From NCBI RefSeq assembly GCF_016863255.1, contig NZ_BOON01000045.1:1-64000 (forward strand): 64,000 nucleotides of DNA. Direction: 5' to 3'. The notes under the pieces are model-generated. The model saw nothing but the letters and a program-made list of their open reading frames with translations. It made no database searches and was not told where the DNA came from. A program made the translations under genes and the position numbers. Origin of the DNA: Planosporangium mesophilum. GTDB lineage: Bacteria > Actinomycetota > Actinomycetes > Mycobacteriales > Micromonosporaceae. Each line of letters opens with the position of its first letter. Position 1 is the first letter of the stretch. Positions 46,559-54,959 of this stretch are shown here, one piece after another.

Positions 46559-47821
46559 TCAGCTCTCCCCCAGCGCGCTGCCGGCCAGCCACTGCTGCCA
46601 CGGCATGTTCCAGTCGGTCAACCCGTCCATGTTGTCGAGCTGGATGCCGGTGTTCTTCACCTCGACGATGTCACCGGGGATGAACGTGTTCATGAACCAC
46701 TTGGCGTCGGTGGTACCGAGGTTCAGGCAGCCGTGCGAGTCGTTCTGCTTGCCGTGCTTCCAGACGTTCCAGGTCGCCTCGTGCAGGTACTCGCCCTGAT
46801 ACGACAGGTGGGTGGTGTAGTTGACGTCGAGGGCGTAGCTGTCGTCGCCCAGGCCCCAGCTGGCACCGGTCATGCGGGTCCGCGACTCGGTGCCCAGCAC
46901 GACGTGGACGCCGCTGCGGGTACGGAAGTCGAGCCACTGACCGTTGCTGCCCCGGACCCTCTCGTTCTTGCCCATCGACGTCGGCACCGTACGGTCCAGC
47001 TTGTCGTTGATGAAGACCTGGATGTGGTGGGTGTTGTCGTCGGCGATCGCGACGTGCTTGTCGGCGATGACGAACGACGCGCCGTTGTCCTGCTGGCCGT
47101 AGAGGCCGCCGCCGAGATGCACGCCGTACACGTTCGCCCGGACGGTGACCTTGGTACCGGGGGCCCAGTACTCCTTCGGCCGCCAGTGCACCTCCTGGTC
47201 GGTGTACCAGTGCCAGGCACCGGTGACCTTCGGCTCGGTGGTCACCTGGAGGCTCTTCTCGGCCGCCGCCCGGTCGGGGATCTTCTCGTCGAAGCGGACC
47301 ACGATCGGCTGCCCCACGCCGAACGTGGTGCGGTCGGACAACGACAGGTACGAGTTCGCCTGCAGGTACGGCAGGGTCAGGTTGGCCGGCTTGACCGTGG
47401 TGAACCTGCTGGCCTGCGAGATCTGCTTACCGCCGGAGTCGGCCGCGGTCACCGTCGCGGTGTAGGTCGTGCCGTACTTCAGGCTGTCGGTGGTGGTCCA
47501 GGTTCGACGGTCAGCGGCGAGCTGGCCCTTCACCTGACCGCCCCCGCCGTCGACCACGGTGACGGACTCGATGGTGGCGTTGGCCGCGGTCACCGCCAAC
47601 GGATTTCGGGGCGACGCGTCCGCCGTACCGTCGCCCGGTGTGATCGTCACCGAGCCGGGCGGCGCGGAACTCGACGCGGCGGACGGCCGGGCCTGGTTCC
47701 GGTCATTCGCCCGTGCGCCGTGCGAGCAGGCAGTGGCCGCGAGCAGTGACGCCGCGACGACCACCGCCCCCAGCCCGCGCCGCATTCCGGCCCCGCGCAG
47801 ATTTTCCCGCCGCTCCCCCAT
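46559..47821 (-). CDS. L,D-transpeptidase lipoprotein (YkuD family)
   Basis: A 420-residue wall enzyme that forms 3-3 peptidoglycan crosslinks. Lipobox around Cys32 (LLAATACS), two Ig-like beta domains (residues 60-270, PGDGTADASP and YTATVTAADSGG) and a C-terminal YkuD domain with catalytic Cys365 in SHGCLNL. Domain order matches mycobacterial LdtMt2-type enzymes (IgD1-IgD2-YkuD). ATG 47821 has AAGGGG upstream; the longer frame to 47923 is unlikely. Confidence 0.92.
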   Translation of the reverse strand: MGERRENLRGAGMRRGLGAVVVAASLLAATACSHGARANDRNQARPSAASSSAPPGSVTITPGDGTADASPRNPLAVTAANATIESVTVVDGGGGQVKGQLAADRRTWTTTDSLKYGTTYTATVTAADSGGKQISQASRFTTVKPANLTLPYLQANSYLSLSDRTTFGVGQPIVVRFDEKIPDRAAAEKSLQVTTEPKVTGAWHWYTDQEVHWRPKEYWAPGTKVTVRANVYGVHLGGGLYGQQDNGASFVIADKHVAIADDNTHHIQVFINDKLDRTVPTSMGKNERVRGSNGQWLDFRTRSGVHVVLGTESRTRMTGASWGLGDDSYALDVNYTTHLSYQGEYLHEATWNVWKHGKQNDSHGCLNLGTTDAKWFMNTFIPGDIVEVKNTGIQLDNMDGLTDWNMPWQQWLAGSALGES

Positions 47822-48019
47822 GAACGCCCCTTGTCCCGCCGCGCCGGACCAGCGGGGCCCCGATGGCCCGCCCCCGGCGGCACAAATATAGACGCTCGGC
47901 ACCACCGGTCCGGTTGCCTCCATCGTCGAAGATCAACGCCGTGTGGGCGAAAGTGCTGCTACCCGCGCTCGCGATGGGACGGTTTTCCCCAAACTGTGTG
48001 GATCTTCGCGGCGCATCGT

Positions 48020-48042
48020 GAGCGAATCAGCGAGCGAATCAG
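48020..48042. repeat. 12-bp tandem repeat at a gene end
   Basis: GAGCGAATCAG occurs at 48020-48030 and 48032-48042. The second copy contains the stop codon of the SRPBCC gene (TCA at 48039-48041); the first is an extra copy just downstream. Confidence 0.75.
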
Positions 48043-48500
48043 GCGGCCTCCAGCTCCCGCTTGAGCCGCTCCAGGGTGGTACGCATTCCTTCGCGGTTGG
48101 CCCGCGGCCGGTCGTTGGCCACCCGACCGGTGAACACCCGCCCCAGCACCCGGCCTCCCCGGCCGCGGCGGTCCTCCCAGTACTCGCTCAGCTCGACGCC
48201 CTCCGGCACTTCCGCCAGCCGATAGCCCCACAGCGACACCGGCAGCCCGAAGGCGGTCACCTCGAACGCGAACTCCTCGTCCGGCACGGCGGCCGTCACC
48301 CGGCACGAGGTGAACCAGAGGAACGGCCCACGCCGGTTGAACCCGACGAACCGCGCCTGCGCGTCCCCGCGCCGGGACCACACCCAGACCGCGAAGCACT
48401 CCGGACTCCAGCGCGCCATCCGGCGCACATCGGACACTGCCCGGTACACCTCGGCAGCGGGCGCTGCGATGGTGATCCGCTCGGTCACATCGGCTGACAT
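48039..48500 (-). CDS. SRPBCC (START-like) family protein
   Basis: A 153-residue single-domain protein. ITIAAPAAEVYRAVSDVRRMARWSPE is the classic start of the Bet v1/SRPBCC hydrophobic-cavity fold (polyketide cyclase/dehydrase group), ending in a long helix (RTTLERLKRELEA). It binds a small hydrophobic ligand; the role is unknown. It is divergent from the TetR remnant at 48531. Confidence 0.88.
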   Translation of the reverse strand: MSADVTERITIAAPAAEVYRAVSDVRRMARWSPECFAVWVWSRRGDAQARFVGFNRRGPFLWFTSCRVTAAVPDEEFAFEVTAFGLPVSLWGYRLAEVPEGVELSEYWEDRRGRGGRVLGRVFTGRVANDRPRANREGMRTTLERLKRELEAA

Positions 48501-48530
48501 GAAGGCACCATAGTCGTCGGAGAGTCAGGG

Positions 48531-48728
48531 CAGTACGGGACCCTGGAGGCCGTCACCCTCCCCCGCCCGCTCGGCCCGAACGAGCTGGGCTGGATGGAGG
48601 CGGCCGTCGCGCGCACAATGGCCGAGGCCACTACCGGCGAGGGGCGCGACCGGGCATTCGACTTCGGCCTCGAGCGCATCCTCGACGGCCTCCAGGCGCT
48701 GATCGATACCCGGGCCGCCCGTCGCTGA
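48531..48728 (+). pseudogene. TetR-family regulator remnant, C-terminal part only
   Basis: The frame ending at TGA 48726-48728 reads GWMEAAVARTMAEATTGEGR, then DRAFDFGLERILDGLQALID and a short Arg tail, the typical C-terminal helix pair of TetR/AcrR regulators. The frame is open only back to a stop at 48495 and has no start codon with a DNA-binding domain; the HTH half is missing. A 5' deletion by the neighbouring SRPBCC gene is likely. Confidence 0.6.
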
Positions 48729-48802
48729 CCGCGCGACAGGACCGGAGCGGCGTGGTAAGGCTGACGGAAGCCGGCATACGGATCGGAAGGGCGGCAGCGC
48801 GG

Positions 48803-49603
48803 ATGCGGATCCTGACCTGGAACCTGTGGGGCCGCTACGGACCGTGGGAGCGCCGCCAGGAGGCGATCGCGGCGACGCTGGCCGAGGTGGACCCGGACGT
48901 GTGCGGATTCCAGGAGGTATGGGGCACCCGCGGCCGGAACCTCGCCGCCGACCTGGCCGAGCGGCTGGGCCTGTACTGGTGCTGGGCGATCGCGGCCCAG
49001 TCCGGCAGAGGGGACGACGACGGCGACCTGTTCAACGGCAACGCGGTCCTCAGCCGCTGGCCCATCGCCGCGCAGAACGAGGTACGCCTGCCCACCGACG
49101 ACCCCGGCGAGGGCCGGGTGGCGGTGGCCGCGCGGATCGACGCACCGGGCGGCGTCCTGCCGATGGTCACCACCCACCTGACGTTCCGGCCCGGCGGCTC
49201 CCAGGTACGGCTGCCCCAGGTCCGGCAACTGGCCTCGTTCGTCGCCGAGGAGGCGGCGGACTGCGCGTACCCGCCGGTGGTCACCGGCGATCTCAATGCC
49301 GAGCCCGACTCCGACGAGCTCCGGCTGCTCGGCGGGTTGCTCACCGCCCCCACCGTACCGGGGCTGGTGCTCCTCGACGCCTGGCGCTACGCCGACCCGG
49401 GCGACCCCGGCTTCACCTGGGACCGCCGCAACGGCTACCAGGCCGACACCATGATCCCCGACTCGCGGATCGACTACATCCTGGTCGGCCTGGCTCGGCA
49501 GGGGCGCGGCCGGGTACGGTCGGCCCGGCTCGCCGGCACCGCCCCGGTCGACGGCGTCTGGCCGTCGGACCACTTCGCCGTCGTCGCCGATCTCCGGAAC
49601 TAA
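48803..49603 (+). CDS. cytosolic endonuclease/exonuclease/phosphatase family protein
   Basis: A 266-residue EEP-fold hydrolase without a signal peptide: RILTWNLWGRYGPWERR, GFQEVW (Glu ligand), NAVLSRWPI, THLTFRPGGSQVRLPQVRQL, VTGDLNAEPDSDEL, SRIDYILVG and SDHFAVVADL (Asp-His). It is closest to the ExoIII/Mg-dependent phosphodiesterase side of the fold; the exported paralogue is at 22306. ATG 48803 has an upstream GGAAGG; a GTG at 48752 would add 17 residues. Confidence 0.88.
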   Translation: MRILTWNLWGRYGPWERRQEAIAATLAEVDPDVCGFQEVWGTRGRNLAADLAERLGLYWCWAIAAQSGRGDDDGDLFNGNAVLSRWPIAAQNEVRLPTDDPGEGRVAVAARIDAPGGVLPMVTTHLTFRPGGSQVRLPQVRQLASFVAEEAADCAYPPVVTGDLNAEPDSDELRLLGGLLTAPTVPGLVLLDAWRYADPGDPGFTWDRRNGYQADTMIPDSRIDYILVGLARQGRGRVRSARLAGTAPVDGVWPSDHFAVVADLRN

Positions 49604-49656
49604 CCGATCTTCGAAACTGGCCGGCCTCCGGAACCAGCCGACCTCCGGGGCTAATC
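49589..49656. repeat. four exact-period 17-bp tandem repeats bridging two gene ends
   Basis: Units at 49589-49605, 49606-49622, 49623-49639 and 49640-49656 each begin G[AG][TC]CT and carry CCGGAAC-like cores. Unit 1 contains the stop codon of the EEP gene, and unit 4 contains the stop codon (CTA, 49651-49653) of the convergent ECH gene. The gap between the genes is thus made wholly of repeats. Confidence 0.82.
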
Positions 49657-50424
49657 GCGCCAGTCCGGACTGCGCTTTTCGAGGAAGGCGGCCATGCCCT
49701 CGCGGGCGGACGGGGTCTGCGAGGCGGCCGCCATCACCTCGAGCGCGATCGTGTAGGCGTCCGCCTCGGGACGGTCAAGCTGTGCGTACAGGGTCTGCTT
49801 GCCCAACGCCTTGCTCGCGCGGCTACCTCGCGTTGCCCGGCCCAGCAGTTCAGCGACGGCGCCGTCGAGATCTTCGTCCGGTACGACCCGGTTGACCAGG
49901 CCCCAGTCGAGCGCGGTAGCCGCATCGATCACGTCGCCGGTGAGCGCGAGCTCCATCAGCCGTTTGCGCCCGACCGCCCGGGCCACCGGGACCGCCGGGG
50001 TGTGGCAGAACCACCCACCCATCCCACCGGGCAGCGCGAAACCGGCCGAGCGCGCGGCCACGGCGAGGTCACAGGACGCGACCAGCTGGCAGCCCGCCGC
50101 GGTGGCCAGCCCGTGCACCCGGGCGACCACCACCTGGGGCACGGATTGGATCGTCCGCATCAGGTCGGTGCACAGCCGCAACAGTTCGCGGGTTCCAGCG
50201 AGATCTCGGGCGGCGACATCACCGAAGTCGTGCCCCGCGGAGAACACTGGACCGGCGCCGGCCAGCACGATGCCGGAGGCGCCGGTCTCCCCCGTTTCGC
50301 GGAACGCCGCCAGCAGCTCGGCGAGATGATCCGCCGACAGGGAGTTGCGCCGCGCAGCGCGGTTCATCGTGATGGTGACAGTGTCCTGCTCCCGCTTGAG
50401 AAGAACGTGCTCGTACTCGCCCAT
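49651..50424 (-). CDS. ECHDC3-like enoyl-CoA hydratase/isomerase superfamily protein
   Basis: A 257-residue crotonase-fold protein. The CoA-binding and oxyanion loops are seen in VLAGAGPVFSAGHDFGD and HGLATAAGCQLVASCDLAVA. At the first catalytic Glu position this has Gln (GCQLV rather than GCEL), and the second (expected in the FALPGGMGGWFCHTPAV loop) is not a Glu. That pattern, including GLFCxTP-like residues, matches ECHDC3, whose activity is uncertain. Last gene of the catabolic island; its 3' end lies in the repeat array. Confidence 0.85.
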   Translation of the reverse strand: MGEYEHVLLKREQDTVTITMNRAARRNSLSADHLAELLAAFRETGETGASGIVLAGAGPVFSAGHDFGDVAARDLAGTRELLRLCTDLMRTIQSVPQVVVARVHGLATAAGCQLVASCDLAVAARSAGFALPGGMGGWFCHTPAVPVARAVGRKRLMELALTGDVIDAATALDWGLVNRVVPDEDLDGAVAELLGRATRGSRASKALGKQTLYAQLDRPEADAYTIALEVMAAASQTPSAREGMAAFLEKRSPDWRD

Positions 50425-50516
50425 GACCTCAACGCTATGTCGCCTGGAAGTGGTCGACCCACTCGACGGTCAGGCTGAAGGTGCTGCGGTACGACACCCG
50501 GGCCAGGCACGGCGGG

Positions 50517-51470
50517 CTACAGGTCGAGTACCAGCCGAGGCGAACGGCACCGGGACACACAGATCATCATGGTGTCCCCGGCGGCCTGCTCCTGCGGGGT
50601 CAGGATGGAGTCCCGATGGACCGGTTCGCCCTCCACCACGGTGGTCTCGCAGGTGCCACAGGTGCCCTCCATGCAGGAGGACAGGACGAAGATGCCGGCC
50701 TCCTCGGCGACCTCCATGATGCTCTTGTCCGGCGGTACCGTTGCGGTCACCCCCGAGCGCTTGAACTCCACCTCGAAGGTGTCGGCCCCGGCCGGCTCGT
50801 CGTCGAACGTCTTGGCCGTGAACCTCTCCACGTGCAGGCTGCCGGCCGGCCAGTGTCCACAGTGCTCCTCTACGGCGCGCAGCAGCGGCTCCGGCCCGCA
50901 CGCGTAGACCAGGGTGTCGGTGCGCGGCTGCGCGAGTACCGAGGCGAGGTCCAGCAGGCCGTACTCGTCCTCGGGCCGGATCAGCACCCGGTCGCCGTAG
51001 CGACCCAGCTCGTCAACGAACGCCATGGACGCGCGCCGGCGACCGCCGTACAGCAGCCGCCACGGCGCGCCCCGCGACTCCGCCGCGGCGATCATCGGCA
51101 GGATCGGGGTGATGCCGATCCCGCCGGCGACGAACAGGTACCGCTCCGCGGGTTGCAGCGGGAAGTGGTTGCGCGGCCCGCGTACCCCCACCGTCGACCC
51201 GACAGATAGTCCATCGTGGACGAATCGCGAACCGCCCCGGCTGGCGGGATCGCGCAGGACCGCGATCCGCCACGCCCCGCGGTCCGCCGGGTCGCCGCAG
51301 AGCGAGTACTGGCGGCTCATCGAGTCGCCGGTCAGGATGTCGATGTGCGCGCCGGGCGTCCACTCGGGAAGCTCGTTGGCGCCCGCGTCCCGCAGGGTCA
51401 GCACGACGACGTCGTCGGCGATCACGTCCCTGCCGGCCACCAGTAGGCTGACGGGTTCGGTTGATGACAT
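50517..51470 (-). CDS. PDR/VanB-type reductase (FMN, NAD(P)H, 2Fe-2S)
   Basis: A 317-residue phthalate-dioxygenase-reductase-like protein: flavin RQYSLCGDP (RxYS), NAD domain LFVAGGIGITPILPMI, and a C-terminal plant-type ferredoxin domain with the four cluster cysteines in SSCMEGTCGTCETTVVEGE and MICVSRC. Such proteins pass electrons to aromatic-ring oxygenases or P450s; the nearby cytochrome P450 (52212) is the natural partner. GGGAGG precedes ATG 51470. Confidence 0.92.
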   Translation of the reverse strand: MSSTEPVSLLVAGRDVIADDVVVLTLRDAGANELPEWTPGAHIDILTGDSMSRQYSLCGDPADRGAWRIAVLRDPASRGGSRFVHDGLSVGSTVGVRGPRNHFPLQPAERYLFVAGGIGITPILPMIAAAESRGAPWRLLYGGRRRASMAFVDELGRYGDRVLIRPEDEYGLLDLASVLAQPRTDTLVYACGPEPLLRAVEEHCGHWPAGSLHVERFTAKTFDDEPAGADTFEVEFKRSGVTATVPPDKSIMEVAEEAGIFVLSSCMEGTCGTCETTVVEGEPVHRDSILTPQEQAAGDTMMICVSRCRSPRLVLDL

Positions 51471-51489
51471 GGGCCCTCCCTCGGGGAGA

Positions 51490-52215
51490 TCAGTGCAGGT
51501 AGCCGCCGCCGTCGACGACGATCGTCTGGCCGGTGATCATCGCTGCCCGGTCGGAGGCCAGGAAGGCCACGAGGCCGGCGAGGTCGTCCGGCTGTACCCG
51601 CCGCTGGATCGCCTGCTGGCGCATGGTCGCGTTGAACACCGCGTCGTCGGAGTGCTCACGCGTTCCCGGGGTGTCCACCTGCCCGGGCATCACCGCGTTC
51701 ACGGTGACGCCGTGCGGGCCGAGCTCCTTGGCGAGCACCCTGGTCATGCCGAGGACCGCGCCCTTGCTCGCCACGTACCCGAGCTGGCCCGGGGCGCCGG
51801 TGAAGAAGGTGCGGGAGGCGACGTTGATGATGCGGCCCCGGTCACTGCGTACCAGCCAGGGGTGGCACGCCTGGGTGGTGATCACGTACCCGCCCACGTT
51901 GACGGTCAGGAACCGCATCAGCTCGTCCTTGGCGAGCTCGGTGTAGGGCGCCCGACCGGACAGCACGCCGGCGTTGTTGACCAGGATGTCGATGCCGCCG
52001 CAGCGCTCGGCCACCTCGGCGGCGGCCGCGTCGACCTGGTCGGGTTCGGTGACGTCCACGATCCGCCCGGCCACCGCACCGTCGGGTACGGCAAGCACGT
52101 CGAACACGGTCACGTCCGCGCCGTCGGCGGCGAGCTGCGCGGCGATGGCCGCACCCAGTCCACGGGCGCCGCCGGTCACGATCGCCGACGTACCGTGCAG
52201 TGGAGCAGCACTCAT
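51490..52215 (-). CDS. short-chain dehydrogenase/reductase (SDR)
   Basis: A 241-residue classical SDR: TGGARGLGAAIA nucleotide loop, NNAGVLSG, catalytic Ser/Tyr/Lys in NVASRTFFTGAPGQLGYVASKG and a VMPGQVDTPG loop; FDVLAV with Asp after strand two points to NAD preference. It overlaps the P450 stop by the ATGA motif, so they are made together. It probably oxidises an alcohol or dihydrodiol in the pathway. Confidence 0.93.
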   Translation of the reverse strand: MSAAPLHGTSAIVTGGARGLGAAIAAQLAADGADVTVFDVLAVPDGAVAGRIVDVTEPDQVDAAAAEVAERCGGIDILVNNAGVLSGRAPYTELAKDELMRFLTVNVGGYVITTQACHPWLVRSDRGRIINVASRTFFTGAPGQLGYVASKGAVLGMTRVLAKELGPHGVTVNAVMPGQVDTPGTREHSDDAVFNATMRQQAIQRRVQPDDLAGLVAFLASDRAAMITGQTIVVDGGGYLH

Positions 52216-53411
52216 GACCTGACCCACGTTACGCGCAGCGGCAGGGCGCGCAGCCCGCGGTTGACGAAGCTGGGCAGGTACTCGACGTTGTCCGCGGGCT
52301 CGGCCAGCTCGATCGAGGTCGTCCGGGACAGCAGTGTCTCCAGCGCGATCCGGCTCTCCATGCGCGCCAGCGGGGCGCCGAGGCAGGCGTGGATGCCGCG
52401 GCCGAAGGCCAGGTGGGTCGTGACGTTGGCGCGCTCGGGCCGCAGCGTGTCGGGGTCGTCGAAGGTGGCGCCGTCGCGGTTCGCGGAGCCGTACAGCACC
52501 ATCACCCGGGAGCCGGCCGGGATCTTGACGCCGCCCACCTCGCCGTCGGCGGTCGCGAGCCGGAAGAAGCCCTGGATCGGCGCCTCCAGCCGCAGCGACT
52601 CCTCCACCAGCTTGGGGATGGTGTCCGGATCCCCGCGGTACCTGTCGGCCAGCTCCGGGTTGCGGGCGAGCATCAGCAACGTGCTGGACAGGTGGTGGGT
52701 CGTGGTGATGTTGCCGGCGATCAGCAGCTCCATGACGAACCGCGCGGCGTCGTGCCGGGGCAGCTCGCCGGCGGCCTCGGCGGCGGCGATGATCGCCAGG
52801 ATGTCGTTCTGCTCGCGGTTGCGCGCCTCGTCCAGCAGCGGCCCGAGGTAGGCGGCGAACTCCTTGGCGATGCGCAGCACCTCGCCGGGGTCCACGTTGT
52901 GCGCGCCGATGGAGGCGGCCAGCTGATCCGACCAGCTCCGGAAGCGGCCGGCGTCGGCCGGCGGTACGCCCAGGACGTGGGTGATGACGGTGATGGGCAG
53001 CGGTACGGCGAAGGCGTCGATGAACTCCACGACCTCGGAGCCGCTGAGCCCGTCGACGATCTGGGTGCACAGCGACCGCACCAGCGGCTCCCAGGCGGCC
53101 AGCTTCGCCGGTACGAACGCGCGGTTGACGATTGAGCGGCGCCGCGCGTGGTCCGGGTCGTCGGACAGCAGCAGGAACGGGATGTACTTGGCCATCTCGC
53201 TGTCCGGCGGCGGCTTCGGCGCGCCCGTGGTGATCGACGAGGAGTAGGTCCGGCTGTCCCGCAGCACCTGCGATACGTCGGCGTAGCGGCTCACCACGTA
53301 CGCGTTCGCCTCGGGCGAGAAGTAGACGCCCTTCTCCCGGGCGTCCGCGTAGCCGGTGAACGGGCATCGCAGTGCGGCGGGGTCGAGGCTCAGAACGTCT
53401 TCAAATCTCAT
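52212..53411 (-). CDS. cytochrome P450 monooxygenase
   Basis: A 399-residue soluble bacterial P450. Heme ligand Cys343 in HLAFGRGIHACLGAPLAR, ExxR in KLVEESLRLEAP, I-helix oxygen-activation motif LLIAGNITTTHHL (AGxxTT). GAGAGG precedes ATG 53411. It sits between an aldehyde dehydrogenase and an SDR, and close to a PDR-type reductase that can supply electrons. In this setting hydroxylation or O-demethylation of an aromatic is likely. Confidence 0.95.
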   Translation of the reverse strand: MRFEDVLSLDPAALRCPFTGYADAREKGVYFSPEANAYVVSRYADVSQVLRDSRTYSSSITTGAPKPPPDSEMAKYIPFLLLSDDPDHARRRSIVNRAFVPAKLAAWEPLVRSLCTQIVDGLSGSEVVEFIDAFAVPLPITVITHVLGVPPADAGRFRSWSDQLAASIGAHNVDPGEVLRIAKEFAAYLGPLLDEARNREQNDILAIIAAAEAAGELPRHDAARFVMELLIAGNITTTHHLSSTLLMLARNPELADRYRGDPDTIPKLVEESLRLEAPIQGFFRLATADGEVGGVKIPAGSRVMVLYGSANRDGATFDDPDTLRPERANVTTHLAFGRGIHACLGAPLARMESRIALETLLSRTTSIELAEPADNVEYLPSFVNRGLRALPLRVTWVRS

Positions 53412-53424
53412 GGCGACCTCTCAA

Positions 53425-54888
53425 TTAATCCGACGTTGCAAGCGGCGTGAAGACCGCCTTGGTCTTCAGGTAGGCGGCCATCCCCTCGGGGCCGTACTCC
53501 CGGCCCATGCCGCTGGCCTTGTAGCCGCCCCACGGCGAGCCCAGGTCGGGGATGTACTGGTTGACGCCGAAGGTGCCGGCCTCGACCCGGCGGGCGATGT
53601 CGAGCCCGTGCTCCGGGTCGCCGGTCCAGACCGATCCGGCCAGCCCGTAGTCGGAGTCGTTGGCGATCGCCACCGCCTCCGCCTCGTCGTCGTACCGGAT
53701 CACGGTGAGGACCGGGCCGAAGATCTCCTCGCGGGCGATCGGCATCGAGTTGTCGGCGTCGGCGAAGACGGTCGGCTCGAAGAAGTACCCCCGGCCCGGC
53801 TCCGGCGGGCGCCGCCCACCGGTGACCACCCTGGCCCCGGCGCCGGTACCCAGCCGCACGTACGACTCGACCCGCGCCCGCTGGCGCTCGGTGACCAGCG
53901 GACCCATCGTCGTCGCCGGGTCGAGGGGGTCGCCCAGCACCTGGGAGGTCGCCAACCGTTCCAGCCCGCCCACGACCTCGTCGTAGCGGGACCGGGGCGC
54001 GATGAAGCGGGTCATGGCGAAGCAGGTCTGCCCGGAGTTGCCGAACGTCAGGAACGGCAACTGGGCCAGCATCGCGTCGAGGTCGACGTCGTCGAGGACG
54101 ATCGCCGCGGACTTGCCGCCGAGTTCGAGGTTGACCGGTACGAGCTTGTCGCCGCAGATGGCCGCGATGCGCCGACCGGTCGTGGTGGAGCCGGTGAACG
54201 CGACCTTGTCCACCTGCGGATGGCGTACCAGCAGCTCACCGGTGGCGCCGAGGCCGGTGACCAGGTTGAACACCCCCGCCGGCAGGTCCGCCTCGTCGGC
54301 CGCCTCTGCCAGCAGGTACGCGCTGAGCGCCGTCTCCGGTGCCGGCTTGAGCACCGTGGTGCACCCGGCCGCCAGCGCCGGCGCCAGCTTGGTCATCGCC
54401 AGTTGCAGCGGGTAGTTCCACGGCGCGATCATGCCGACCACGCCGACCGGCTCCCGGCGCAGCACCGTACGGCCCGGGTAGTTGACCGCGGTACGGGTCT
54501 CCTCGGCCTGGAACTCCCGCGCCAGCCCGGCGTAGTAGCGCAGCGTGCTGACCGGGCCGAACATGTTGTTGAAGCGGGACAGCTCCAGCGGCATGCCCAT
54601 CTCCTGGCTGACGAGCCGGGCGAGGTCGTCGCCGCGGCGCTCCAGCGCCGCGGCGAGCCTGTCCATCGCGTCGGCCCGCTCCACCGGCGTGGCGCGGCCC
54701 CACGGTCCACTGTAGAACGCCCGGCGGGCGGCACCGACCGCGGTGTCGACGTCCTGGTCGCCCGACGCGGGTACGCTGCCGAGCACCTCCTCGGTAGTCG
54801 GGTTGACCACCGGGACGGTCCCGGTCGACGTGGTCGGCTGGAACCGGCCGTCCGCGTAGATGTCGCGGCGATCGAGCGTTGTGTCCAC
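53425..54888 (-). CDS. NAD(P)-dependent aldehyde dehydrogenase
   Basis: A 487-residue ALDH: VGMIAPWNYPLQLAMTKLAPALAAG, catalytic Glu in NLELGGKSAAIVLDD, catalytic Cys in NSGQTCFAMTRF, EEIFGPVL and YIPDLGSPWGGYKASGMGREYGPEG. The GTG at 54888 has AGGACGAGG upstream. It would oxidise an aromatic or aliphatic aldehyde to the acid. It lies 13 bp upstream of the P450 gene on the same strand. Confidence 0.95.
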   Translation of the reverse strand: MDTTLDRRDIYADGRFQPTTSTGTVPVVNPTTEEVLGSVPASGDQDVDTAVGAARRAFYSGPWGRATPVERADAMDRLAAALERRGDDLARLVSQEMGMPLELSRFNNMFGPVSTLRYYAGLAREFQAEETRTAVNYPGRTVLRREPVGVVGMIAPWNYPLQLAMTKLAPALAAGCTTVLKPAPETALSAYLLAEAADEADLPAGVFNLVTGLGATGELLVRHPQVDKVAFTGSTTTGRRIAAICGDKLVPVNLELGGKSAAIVLDDVDLDAMLAQLPFLTFGNSGQTCFAMTRFIAPRSRYDEVVGGLERLATSQVLGDPLDPATTMGPLVTERQRARVESYVRLGTGAGARVVTGGRRPPEPGRGYFFEPTVFADADNSMPIAREEIFGPVLTVIRYDDEAEAVAIANDSDYGLAGSVWTGDPEHGLDIARRVEAGTFGVNQYIPDLGSPWGGYKASGMGREYGPEGMAAYLKTKAVFTPLATSD

Positions 54889-54959
54889 GTCCTCGTCCTC
54901 CCCTTGGCCGGCTGCTGGTGGGGCCGCGTCGGCCAGCGCCGACGCGGCCCCCCGGCGAC

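Noticed and set aside
47885-47913. TATATT -10-like element upstream of the L,D-transpeptidase gene
   Set aside because: No matching -35 box at 16-18 bp.
50425-50516. Short minus-strand coding-like end (YRSTFSLTVEWVDHFQAT)
   Set aside because: It spans about 25 codons with no start; a possible fragment of a lost gene but too short to call.
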